This document shows, one piece after another, positions 44,451-55,688 of a stretch of DNA of 64,000 bases. The stretch is from Apostichopus japonicus (Eukaryota; Echinodermata; Holothuroidea; Aspidochirotida; Stichopodidae), in contig NC_092579.1 of NCBI RefSeq assembly GCF_037975245.1, positions 15,016,178 to 15,080,177 of the forward strand, read 5' to 3'. The number at the start of each line of letters is the position of its first letter. Position 1 is the stretch's first letter. A program made the position numbers and the translations under genes. The notes beneath the pieces are model-generated. The model saw only the letters and a list, made by a program, of their open reading frames with translations, ran no database searches and was not told the DNA's origin.

Positions 44451-47400
44451 TATTTCGTTATTTCTTCATTTCACCCTTTCACCCTTTCATCATTTAACAA
44501 TCACCCTTGCACCATTTTACCCTTTAACTATTTCAACATTTCACACTTTCACCATTTCACCCTTTCACCATTTAACCATTTTGCCAACTCATCCTTTCAC
44601 TATTTCAACCTTTAACTATTTCATCATTTCACCATTAAACCATTTCACCACTTCACCATTTCATCCTTTCACCTTTCCACCTTGTTCACTTTTTCTCCCT
44701 TTCACTTTTTCACTATATAACCATTTCACCATTTCATTATTTCAACATTTCACCAATTAACCATTTCACCCTATAACCATATCATCATTTCACCCTTTTA
44801 CCATTTCACCATTTCATCATTTCACCCTTTAACTATTTCATCCTGTCACCATTTCACCCTTTCACCTTTTTCCCTTTCACTATTAAACCATCATTTCATC
44901 ATTTCACCCTTTCACCATTTCACAATTTCATCCTCTCACCATTTCACCATTTCAACCTATAACTGTTTCATCATTTCACACTTTCACCACTTCACTCTTT
45001 AACCATTTCATCCTTTCACCATTTCACCTTTTTCCCATTCACTATTTAACCATTTCATTATTTCATCATTTCATCATTTCACCATTTCACCATTTTATCA
45101 TTTCACTCTTGAACTATTTCATCCTGTCACTGTTTCACCCGTTCACCATTTCACCTTTTCACTAATGAACCACTTAACTATTTCATCATTTCACACTTTC
45201 ACCATTTCATCCTTTCACCCACCATTTCACCCTTTCACCATTTCATCCTTTCACACTTTCTTCCTTTCACCTTTATCATTTCACACTTTCACCATTTAAC
45301 CATCACCAATTCATCCTTTCACCATTTCTCCCTTTCACTCTTTCAGTGATTAACCATTTCACCCTTTCACCATTTCACCAATTAAAAAATTTCACCCTTT
45401 AACTATTTCATCATTTCACACTTTAACCATTTCACCCTTTCACCATTTACCCATTTCATCTTTTCATCATTTCACCCTTTAACTATTTCATCATTTCAGC
45501 CTTTCATCATTTCACCCTTTAACTATTTCATCCTGTCACCCTTTCACCCTTGAACTATTTTAACATTTCACACTTTCATCATTTCACCCTTTAACTATTT
45601 CATCCTGTCACCGTTTCACCCGTTCACCATTTCACCTTTTCTCCCTTTCACTAATGAACCACTTAACTATTTCATCATTTCACACTTTCACCATTTCACC
45701 CACTATTTCACCCTTTCACCATTCCATCATTTCACTATTCCACCCGTTAACACTTTCACCATTTCATCTTTTCACACTTTCTTCCTTTCACCTTTATCAT
45801 TTCACACTATCACCATTTAACCATCACCAATTCATCCTTTCACCTTTTCACCCTTTCTCCCTTTCACTCTTTCAGTGACTAACCATTTCACCATTTCACC
45901 AATTAACAATTTCACCCTTTAACTATTTCATCATTTCACACTTTAACCATTTCACCATTTACCCATTTCATCTTTTCACCATTTCACCCTTTAACTATTT
46001 CAGCCTTTCATCATTTCACCCTTTAACTATTTCATCCTGTCACCCTTTCACCCTTGAACTATTTTACCATTTCACGCTTTCATCATTTCACCCTTTAACC
46101 ATTTCACCCTTTCACCATTTCATCATATCACCATTCCACCCTTTCACCATTTCATCCTGTCACCATTTCACCCTTTCACCATTCACCATTTCATCCTTTC
46201 ATCATTTCATACTTTAACTTTTTCATCATTTCACACTTTCAACATTTCTCCATTAAACCATCACCAACTCATCCTTTCACCCTTTCTCACCATTTCACAT
46301 TTTCTCCCTTTGACTCTTTCACTATTTAACCATTTCACCATTTCATCATTTCACCCTTTCACCATTAACTGTTTTATTAACACCATTAACACCAATTAAC
46401 TGTTTCACCCTTTAACTATTTCATCATTTCACACTTTCACCATTTACCCATTTCATCATTTCACCATTTCACCCTTTAACTATTTAATCATTTCACCCTT
46501 CCACCATTTCACCATTTATCATTTTACCCTTTAACTATTTCATCCTGTCACCGTTTCACCCGTTCACCATTTCACCTTTTCTCCCTTTCACTAATGAACC
46601 ACTTAACTATTTCAACATTTCACACTTTCACCATTTCATCCTTCACCAATTCACCCTTTAACTTCTTCATCCGTTAACCCTTTCTCATCATTTCACCTTT
46701 TCTCCCTTTTACTCTTTCACTATTTAACCATTCCACTATTTCTGCATTTAACCCTTTCACCAATTAACCATTTCACCCTTTCACCATTTCACCATTTCAT
46801 CCTTTTGCCATTTCACCCTTTAACTATTTCATTCTTTCACCCTTTCACCATTTCATCATTTCACCCTTTAACTATTTCATCCTGTCACCCTTTCACCATT
46901 TCACCTCTTCTCCCTTTCACTATTTAACCATTTCATTATTTCATAATTTCACCCTTTCATCATTTAACCATTTCATCCTTTCACCATTTAACCATTTCAC
47001 CCTTTAACTATTTCATCATTTCACCATGACACCCTTTAACCATTTCATCATTTCACACTTTCACTATTTAGCCATTTCGCCCTTTAACCATTTTACCCTT
47101 TCACCCTTTCATCATTTCACTATTCCCCCGTCCACCCTTACACCCTTCCACCATTTCACTAATTAACCATTTCACCATTTAACTGTTTCATCATTTCACC
47201 CTTTCACCATTTCACCCTTTTACCATTTACCCATTTCATCCTTTCCCAATTTCACCCTTTAACTATTTCATCATTTCACCCTTTCATCATGTCACCCTTT
47301 CGCCATTTCACCTTTTCTCCCTTTCACTATTTAACTATTTTGTTATTTCTTCATTTCACCCTTTCATCATTTAACAATCACCCGTGCACCATTTAAACCT

Positions 47401-49540
47401 TTAACCCTTTAACTATTCAACATTTCACACTTTCACCCTTTCACCATTTAACCATTTCACCAATTCATCCTTTCACTATTTCAACCTTTAACTATTTCAT
47501 CATTTCACCATTTCACCATTAAACAATTTCACCACTTCACCATTTCATCCTTTCACCTTTCCACCTTGTTCACTTTTTCTCCCTTTCACTCTTTCACTAT
47601 ATAACCATTTCACCATTTCATTATTTCACCCTTTCACCATTTCACCAATTAACCATTTCACCCTATAACCATATCATCATTTCACCCTTTTACCATTTCA
47701 TCATTTCACCCTTTAACTATTTCATCCTGTCACCATTTCACCCTTTCACCATTTCATCTTTTTCCCTTTCACTATTTAACCATTTCATTATTTCATCATT
47801 TCCACCCTTTCACCATTTCACAATTTCATCCTTTCACCATTTCACCATTTCAACCTTTAACTGTTTCATCATTTCACACTTTCACCACTTCACTCTTTAA
47901 CCATTTCATCCTTTCACCATGTCACCCTTTAACTATTTTATCATTTCACCTGTTCACCATTTCACCATTTTAACATTTCATCCTTTCACCATTTCACCCA
48001 TTCCACCATTTCACCCATTCCACCATCTCACCCTTTCACCTTCATCATTTCACCCTTTAACCATTTCACCCTTTCACCCTTTAACCATTTCACCCTTTCA
48101 CCATTTCATCATTTCACCATTCCACCCGTCCACCCTTTCACCCTTCCACCATTTCACCAATTAACCATTTCACCATTTCACCCTTTAACTATTTCATCAT
48201 TTCACACTTACACCATTTCACTCTTTCACCATTTACCCATTTCACCATTTCAACACTTCACCCTTTCATCATTTAACCATCGCCATTTCACCATTTCACC
48301 TTTCACCATTTCATCCTTTCATCATTTCACACTTTAATTATTTCATCATTTCACACTTTCAACATTTCACCTTTATCATTTCACACGATTACCATTGACC
48401 AACACCAATTCACCCTTTCACCTTTTCTCCCTTTAACTCTTTCAGTATTTAACCATTTCATCATTTCGTCATTTAACCCTTTCACCATTTCACCAAGTAA
48501 CCATTTCACCATTTCTTCATTTCACCCTTTAACTATTTCATCCTGTCACCCTTTCACCATTTCTCCCTTTCACTATTTAACCCTTTCATTATTTCATCAT
48601 TTCACACTTTCACCATTTTATCATATAACCATTTCACCCTTTAACTATTTTACCATTTCACCATTACACCCTTTAACTATTCCAGCATTTCACACTTTCA
48701 CCATTTAACCATTTCATCATTCAACCATTTCATCCTTTCACAATTTCACACATTTACCATTTCGTCATTTCACACTTTCACCATTTCACCCTTTAATCAT
48801 TTCACCCTTTCACGATTTCATCATTTCATTATTCCACCCTTTCACCCTTCCACCATTTCACCAATTAACCATTTCACTATTTCACCCATTCCACTATTTC
48901 ACCATTTCACCTATACCACCATTTTACCCATTCCACCATTTCACCCTATCACCTTCATCATTTCACCCTTTCATCATTTAACCATTTCACCATTTCATCC
49001 TTTCACTATTTCACCCTTTAACTATTTCATCATTTCACCCTATTTCACCATTAAACCATTTCACCATTTCATCCTTTCACCATTTCACCCTTTAACTATT
49101 TCATCCTGTCACCCTTTCATCATTTCACCTTTTCTCCCTTTCACTATTTAACCATTTCATTATTTCATCATTTCACCATTTCATCCTTTCACCATTTCAA
49201 CCTTTAACTATTTCATCATTTCACACTTTCACCACTTCACCCTTAAACCATTTCACCCTTTCACCATTTCACCCTTTAACTATTTCATCATTTCACTCGT
49301 TCACCATTTCAACATTTCATCCTTTCACCATTTCACCCTTTAACCATTTCACCCATTCCACCATTTCACAATTTCACCCTTTCACCTTCATCATTTCACC
49401 ATTTCATCATTTCACCTTTCCACCCATTCACCCTTTCACTATTTTACCATTTCACCCTTTAACTATTTCATCATTTCACACTTTCACCATTTCACCATTT
49501 AACCATTTCACCATGCCACCCTTTATCCATTTCACCTTCA
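44451..49540 (+). repeat. Diverged satellite without clean HOR
   Basis: The 8-bp rhythm persists but unit order is not repeated at a fixed long period. Scattered relics of HOR-E and HOR-A phrases are present: CCACCTTGTTCAC near 44680 and 47568, CTAATGAACC near 45652 and 46597, and a CCCATTCCACC block near 47998 that also occurs near 385 and 1765. Substitutions and G residues are more frequent than on the left. This fits the less homogenised edge of a satellite. Confidence 0.8.
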
Positions 49541-52500
49541 TCCCTTCCCAAAGGATCACAACCTTGCCGTGGTTGGGAAGCTTGTGTGTCTCCATGACCC
49601 TTAGAGCTATGCCGGCTGGAGATTCATCTCCTGGTAGGGCCACCCTTGCCGTACAGGTCGACGGGTAGAGACCAGACAAATAGTGATCCCTGGTCCTCCA
49701 GGTTGGGGGTTAAGCTCTGGGTTGACAGCCCTGACCTGTAAAAATGAACCATTGTTATGGAAACAGCAACAAAAGAAACTAAAACCTACCCGGCGTGATG
49801 GGCTTCCAGGTGTATCACTTGATACTTTTATGAATGGCAGTGGTGAAAGCCGAGAGGAAGCCACTGACAGTAAGGTGGAAGTGCTGAAGGCCAAATGTAA
49901 AACTAAGATAGGATTTTGGAATGTACATACTATGTATGAGACAGGAAAACTTGCTCAAGTTATAGCAGAGATGAGGTGCTACAATTTACACATTTTTGGG
50001 AGTTAGTGAAAGCAGATGGATGGGATCTGGAAGTGCCTGATTGAGACAAAACCTATTAATAGCAGGCTCATGAAGATAAGGCTGAAAGGGAAACATATTA
50101 ACACAACTATTATCCAGTGCTACGCTCCCACTAATGACAGTGACGAGCTAAAGACAAGTTTTATGACCAACTACAAGCCGAGTTGAACAACACACCTGGG
50201 CATGACATGAAGATAGTGATGGGAGACATGAATGCAAAAGTTGGGAACGACGACACAGGCTACGGCAGGGCAATGGAAAGACAGGGATGTGGAGTCATGA
50301 ATGAGAATGGATAAAAACTTGGATTGATTTTTGCTCTACCTATGACCTTGCTATAGGCGGGACTCTCTTCCCACATAAAGAAGTCCACAAGCTCACATGG
50401 AACTCTCCCAACGGACAAGATAAGAACCAAATTGACCACCTGATGATTAATGTCACATGGAGACATTCACTTTTTGATGTCAGAGTGATGCATGGAGAAG
50501 ATGTCAATAGTGACCACCATCTTGTAATGGCAATAGTCAAAGTAAAGCTCAGGAAAACTGGTACTAGGAGGGCAGGACAACAACTCGATGCTGATAAGCT
50601 GCGAGACCCTAGAGTGAAGAGCTCTTTCGTACTGCAGCTTAAGAATAGATTCCAGATATTAGCGGAACTAGAAACTGACAACCAACCAAATATGGATGCA
50701 GCCACAGATGACGTCAACACCATTTGGGAAGATGTTAAGACAGCCTACTTGAAAACTAGTGAATCGTGTCTAGGAGTCAAAACGAAAGAAAAGAAAGAGT
50801 GGATAACTGATGATACTTGGCAAGCCATAGATAAACGGAGGGGTGCAAAGAAACAAGCCATGGAAGCAAAATCAGACAGACTGAAAGAAAGGTATAAGCT
50901 ACAGCACCGAGAGGCAAACAAGGCCGTAAAGACGAAGACAAGAGCAGACAAACGTGCCTTTGTTGAAGACCTTGCAAATCAGGCAGAGGAAGCAGCCAAA
51001 AAAGGGTAACAAGGAAAGGTATACAAAATTACTAAAATAATCAGCGGCAAATATAGAGGAACCACAAATTCACCTATTGAAGACAAGCAGGGGAGGCTTC
51101 TTACAACAGAGGCATAACAGGAAGCTAGATAGGCCGAGCACTTTAACGAGGTGTTGAATAGACCACCACCGACAATAGAGGCTGACATACAAGAAGCAGA
51201 GGATGATTTGGATGTTAGCAGACTACAGAAGAAGTTATAGCTGCAATTAAATCCCTAAAAAATGGTAAAGCCCCTGGCTCTGACAATCTCAATGCAGAAC
51301 TTTTTGAGGCAGACCCAGAATTAGCAGAAAAAATCCTTCTGTCGCTCTTCACAGCTTTATGGGAAAGGAAGGCAGTTCCTGACGATTGGTCAGAGGGAGT
51401 TATTGTAAAATTACCAAAGAAGGGATCCCTAAAAAACTGCAATAACTGGCATGGCATCACACTATTGTCAATACCAAGCAAAATCATATCATAGCTGCTG
51501 TTGACCAAAGTCTCAGAAGGGAACAGGCACGGTACGGAAAGGAAGAGGGTGCACTGACCAGATATTTGCACTACGTAATATCGTAGAGCAATGCACAGAA
51601 TGGCAGAGGAAGCTTTATATTAATTTTGTTGACTTTGAAAAAGCTTTCGATAGCATCCACCGAGACAGCCTTTTGAGAATACTACGCAACTATGGGATAC
51701 CAGAGCAGCTAGTCCTTGTAGTTAAGAGCTTTTACACCAATTTCACATGCAGAGTTGGAAACAGTAACCATAAGTTACAAAGTGAAGATTGGAGTTAGGC
51801 AAGGATGTGTCATGTCAGCACTGCTCTTCAATATCGCAATAGACTGGGTGATGAGACAGGCAACTGAAGGCCAAAAAAGAGGCATAAGATGGACCCTCTT
51901 TTCTACACTTGAGGACCTCGACTTTGCAGATGATCTTGCTCTACTTTCACACACTCACCAGCATATGCAAGAAAAAACATCCAGACTCAGTGATTTTGCC
52001 CAGCAAACTGGCTTGAAGATCAGCCAAAAGAAAACAGGTGATGACCCTGAACATCTCTGACCCTTTACCAATACAAGCAAACGAGGAGGACTTACCTATA
52101 ACTGAGGAGTTTACTTACCTGGGCAGCACTGCCAGGCACGATGGAGGGGCAGGCAAAGACATTAAGAACCGTCTTAATAAAGCCAGAAATACATTCAGAA
52201 TGCTCAATAATATATGGAGATCACAGCAGTACAGCACCAAGACCAAGCTAAAATTGTACCAGAGCTGTGTCCTTTCCACTCTTCTGTACGGCTCTGAATG
52301 TTGGAGAATGACAAAAAACGCCCTCAATAAGCTGTCAGTCTTCCACACAAAGAGTCTAGGAAGAATATGTCCATTTTCTGGCCAAATACCATTTCAAACG
52401 AAGCACTATATGCCCAATGCCATCAAGACAGCATGGAGAACATCATCATGAGAAAAAGGTGGAGATGGATTGGATATGTAATGAGAAAGAACATAGATGA

Positions 52501-52712
52501 CATCACACAAACAGTCCTCCACTGGACACCAGAAGGCAAAAGAAAGAGGGGACGTCCTAAAAACACTTGGCGAAGAACTGTGGAAGGGGAGATTGAAGAC
52601 CTGAACCACACATGGGGTACCATCCAAAAATTAGCCCAGGATCGGAAGGAGTGGAAGACTTTTGTTGCTGCCCTATGTGCCAGGAGGCATATGGGCAGTA
52701 AGTAAATAAGTA
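49541..52712 (+). mobile_element. Degenerate APE-type non-LTR retrotransposon (LINE) inserted in the satellite
   Basis: Normal-composition DNA interrupts the satellite sharply at about 49541 and ends at about 52712, with satellite resuming on the far side. It carries an untranslated leader (49541 to about 49890) with GC-rich sequence, an apurinic-like endonuclease region (about 49900-50560), a linker, a reverse transcriptase (about 51225-52060) and a basic C-terminal region. The 3' end is a short TAAG/TAAA-like run right after the stop codon, as in RTE-like elements. The clade is uncertain: the protein resembles the 'craniofacial development protein 2-like' endonuclease/RT proteins common in invertebrate annotations. 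I could not define a target-site duplication because both flanks are satellite. Confidence 0.9.
49899..52705 (+). pseudogene. Endonuclease-reverse transcriptase ORF of the LINE, broken
   Basis: The protein would nick target DNA and copy the element RNA into the break. Visible endonuclease landmarks are FWNVHTMYETGKL (from about 49917), the SESRW segment with its Glu codon at 50008-50010, GDMNAKVG near 50223, QIDHLM near 50432 and SDHHLV at 50509-50526. RT landmarks are NGKAPGSDNL near 51265, FVDFEKAFDSI near 51625, GVRQGC near 51790 and the catalytic FADD at 51923-51934. The C-terminus has RWRWIGYVMRK and GKRKRGRPKNTWRR. The reading frame changes several times (for example near 49992, 50150, 51010, 51220, 51540, 51740, 52040 and 52365) and has in-frame stops (near 50026 and 51493), so the copy cannot be active. 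Catalytic motifs are still readable, so the insertion is not ancient. Confidence 0.88.
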
Positions 52713-53951
52713 TTTCATCATTTCACCATTTTACCCTTTGACCCTTTAACCATTTCACAATTTCACCATTTCATCCTTTTCACCATTTCAGCCTTTAACC
52801 ATTTCACCATTTCACAATTATATCATTTGATCATTTCACCATTTCATCTTTTAACCATTTCACCATAACACCCTTAAACAATTTCACCATTGCACCCTTC
52901 AACCGTTTCACCATTTCACCCTTTCACCATTTCACCATTTCACCTTTTAACCATATCACCATTCACCCTTTAACAATTTCACCATTTCACCGTTTCACCC
53001 TTTCACCATTTCACCATTTAACCATTTAACAATTTCACCATTTACCCATTTCACCATTTCATCCTTTCACCATTTCACCCTTTCACCATTTCACCATTTC
53101 ATCATTTCAACCTTTCATCATTTCACCATTTCATCCTTTAATTATTTCACCATTTGATCATTTGATCATTTTCATCCTTTAACCATTTCACCATTCACCC
53201 TTTCACCAGTATATCATTTGATCATTTCACCATTTCATCATACAACCATTTCACCATTTATCCATTCCACCCTTTCACCATTTCAACCTTTAACCATATC
53301 ACCATATCGCACATTTCACGCTTTAACCATTATACCATTTCACTCTTTCACCATTTCACTCTTTCACCCTTTCACCATTTATCCATTCCACCCTTTCACC
53401 ATTTCACCCTTTAACCATTTCACCATTCCACCCTTTCACCATTTTACCCTTTCACCATTTCATCCTCTTACCATTTAATCATTTAACCATTTCATCCTTT
53501 CACCCTCTCACCATTTCATCATTTAATTATTTCACTATTTCACCATTTCACCCTTTCACCATTCCACACTTTAAACAATACACCATTTAATCCTTTCACC
53601 ATTTCACGTGAAAGGGTGAAATGGTTAAAGGGTATCCTTTAACCATTTCACAATTTCACCATTTTATCATTTTCATCCTTTAACCATTTGATCATTTCAC
53701 CCTTTTAAACATTTGCCATTTCAGCATTTGCCGTATCACCATTTCATCCTTTAACCATTTCACAATATCACCATTTCACCATTTTATCACTTTATCATTT
53801 CACCATTTCACTATTCCACCATTTAACCTTTAACCATATCACACTTTAACCATTTCACCCTTTAACCTGCATTTTAATACCATTTCACCAATTCATTTTA
53901 CCATTTTATCATTTCACCATTACACTATTTCAACATTTCATCCTTTCACCC
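52713..53951 (+). repeat. Right-hand edge of the 8-bp satellite, strongly diverged
   Basis: The TTTCACCA rhythm resumes after the LINE, with the same polarity as the main array but with more substitutions, partial units and G residues and no long-period repetition that I could find. It ends at the Penelope-like element. A short strand-inverted patch sits at 53608-53632. Confidence 0.88.
53602..53651. repeat. Strand-inverted satellite patch forming a hairpin
   Basis: A 12-bp perfect palindrome TTTCACGTGAAA (53602-53613) is followed by units in the opposite orientation. GTGAAATGGTTAAAGG (53616-53631) then pairs perfectly with CCTTTAACCATTTCAC (53636-53651) across a 4-base loop. It is the only place in about 54 kb where I saw the satellite polarity reverse. 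Confidence 0.85.
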
Positions 53952-54099
53952 TTAAACCGAATGGTGCAGTGGTCTTCAGGTTTAGTTCCCAGAAATTTTC
54001 TTTTCCTTACCTAGATTTATCTGTCCAAGAATCATTCTGGTCAAGTGCAATAACACGCAAATTCTCAATTGAATGATTTTGGAGATTGAAGTGATTTGC
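53952..54099 (-). repeat. Inverted copy of the PLE 3' coding end (148 bp)
   Basis: The reverse complement of this stretch aligns without gaps to 55473-55620. By hand I count about 13 differences over 148 positions (about 91% identity). It covers the coding sequence just downstream of the GIY-YIG core. The equal length and the lack of indels show that it is a true inverted copy. Confidence 0.9.
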
Positions 54100-54133
54100 T
54101 CATATTGCTGGTCAAGATAAGTTGCATATATAA

Positions 54134-55688
54134 TCTGGTATTTGGCACAAACACTACCTCCAAATTCATGGCACCGCAATGGGTACCAAAATGGCACCAT
54201 CTTTTGCCAACATCTTCATGGGAAACCTCAAGAAAGAATTTCTATCTCGACAAAACTTGAAACCACACACATGGTTATGTTTCATTGACGATATCTTTAT
54301 GATATGGACCCATGGTGAGGCAAATCTAAAACTCGTTTCATCACACTATCAAATTTACTGCTGATATTTCTGGACATGGCGTTCACTTCCTGGACACCAC
54401 TGTGACCCTACAAAATGGTTCACTCAAAACAGACTTGTTCAATAAACCCACGAACAAGCACAACTACCTCTTACCAAGCAGTTGCCATCCACGTCACTGT
54501 ACCAGAAATATTCCGTACAGTCAAGCGTTGCGCATTCGACGCATTTGCTCCTCTAAAGTCGATTTTGATTCACACACTAAAGAACTGTCACAACACCTCC
54601 TAAACAGACAGTATTTTCGGTGTACTATTGAAAATGCCATCAAAAAGACTTAAAGCAAACCCCGTACCGAAACATTGACGTACAAAACTCGTCAAACCAG
54701 TTCCAAAAGGGTACCATTGGTTACTGAATTCCACCCTGGTCTCCCACCACTGGCTAATATCATTCAGAGGAATTTTCCCCTACTTCAAGGCACCGAACGC
54801 CTGAAATCAGTCTTCCCAGAATTACCTGTCATCGCTTTTAAAAGACCCAGCAACCTACGGGATATCTTAGTTTGGGCATCCTTTCGGGATGACACCCCAT
54901 TAGGGGAAAGCAAAACAGAAACTACAGGATCATCGCTCACCAAATTGCAAAACGTGCCTACTTGTCGATTCGACCGGGGCCTTTCAGAGCAACCAAACCA
55001 AACGCAGGCGCGTATCCAAGAATTTGCCAAGGGAGGGGCGAAACTGTAGATTCGGCATTGCAAACTATCTAAGCGGAGCGCCACCATGGTTGGCGCGAAG
55101 CATACAAGAAAATTTTGGCTGTAAATGCCTCCCAGATCTCTGGAAATGGCACTTCCCAGGCCTTGTAAGTTGCATTTTAGCATTTTCTCTTTTGAAAATA
55201 CTAGCGATATCATAACAACATTAAAAATTTTTTTTAAAAATATGCTCAAGGGGGGGGCGGCTGCCCCCTTCGCCCCCCCCCTTGGCTACGCGCCTGACCA
55301 AACGCACCTTCCAAATTTGGCACAAAATTAACTGCCTATCCAAAAATGTCATTTACCTCATCTACTGCAATGTTTGTAACTTACAATACATTGGAGAGTC
55401 AAAAAACACTCTTAGAATGAGAATGACACAACATAGATCGGCGATCAAAACAAAAAGATCAACCAACCTGTTGCAAATCACTTCAATCTCCAAAATCATT
55501 CAATTGAGAATGTGCATGTTATTGCCATTGACCAAAACGATTCTTGGACAGATAAATCTAGGAAAGGAAAAGAAAATTTCGAGGAACTAAACCTAAAGAC
55601 CACAGCATCGTTCGGTTTAAACATCAGAAACGTCCCAGATAAACCAAAACAATTCCTTTGCAAATACGACGGAATCAGATTAAAATAA
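54134..55688 (+). pseudogene. Penelope-type reverse transcriptase / GIY-YIG endonuclease, broken
   Basis: The normal protein primes reverse transcription at a nick made by its own GIY-YIG nuclease. The readable part starts inside the RT palm with IHGTAMGTKMAPSFANIFMG (from about 54164). The catalytic FIDDIF follows (about 54280), then the HFLDTTV and CHPRHCTRNIPYSQALRIRR segments typical of Penelope RTs (about 54385-54540). A frameshift lies near 54330-54370 and a TAA at 54651-54653, after which the same frame continues through FHPGLPPLANI to 55004. A MITE interrupts it there. The endonuclease motif YLIYCNVCNLQYIGES is read at about 55350-55397, in another frame, and a further shift near 55465 precedes the C-terminus. 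The N-terminal half of the RT is missing. Confidence 0.87.
54997..55304. mobile_element. hAT-type MITE with 8-bp target-site duplication, nested in the PLE
   Basis: The element itself is 55005-55296 (292 bp). Its ends CAGGCGCGTATCCAAG (55005-55020) and CTTGGCTACGCGCCTG (55281-55296) are inverted repeats with one mismatch in 16. ACCAAACG occurs directly on both sides (54997-55004 and 55297-55304), an exact 8-bp duplication. An 8-bp duplication plus termini starting CAGG.GCGTA.CCA fits nonautonomous hAT elements. The interior has no transposase, and the right part has a G-run and a C-run that can pair (55251-55280). It splits the PLE coding sequence, so it inserted later. Confidence 0.92.

Larger units (their letters stand above)
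1..49540 (+). repeat. 8-bp-unit satellite array (TTTCACCA family)
   Basis: Runs of TTT recur every 8 bases almost without break, giving a consensus near TTTCACCA with common variants TTTCATCC, TTTCACCC, TTTCATCA and TTTAACTA. The + strand has about 0-2 G per 60 bases over tens of kilobases. Because 8 is not a multiple of 3, the array has a 24-bp reading cycle and spells the octapeptide FTISPFHH in every forward frame, broken mainly by TAA inside TTTAAC. The complementary strand carries TGA about once per unit and is closed in all frames. The array runs off the left edge of the window, and its right part resumes after the LINE at 52713. I do not recognise it as a named satellite. Confidence 0.95.

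Noticed and set aside
2356-48164. Many forward ORFs of 67-270 codons rich in F, H, T, I, S and P (for example 32791-33603)
   Set aside because: They are readings of the 8-bp satellite, identical in composition in all forward frames, ended by the TTTAAC variant, and repeated wherever the HOR repeats. Nothing indicates translation or selection.
1-49540. CRISPR-like array
   Set aside because: Repeats are contiguous 8-bp units with no unique spacers of fixed length, no leader and no cas genes, and the surroundings are animal transposons.
1-49540. Telomere repeat
   Set aside because: The unit is 8 bp and degenerate, is not TTAGGG-like, and the block is internal with HOR structure. No telomeric motif was seen.
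1-49540. Centromere
   Set aside because: HOR organisation is compatible with one, but sequence alone cannot show centromere function and no known centromere-protein box was recognised.
49683-49898. Start of a LINE ORF1 at 49683
   Set aside because: The open frame upstream of the endonuclease shows no coiled coil, zinc knuckle or RRM and looks like leader sequence, so I left it as untranslated.
50260-52627. Minus-strand ORFs opposite the LINE
   Set aside because: They are shadows of the reverse transcriptase coding strand, which holds the recognised motifs.
54785-55249. Minus-strand 154-codon ORF
   Set aside because: It is antisense to the PLE coding sequence and runs into the hAT MITE. It has no family features of its own.
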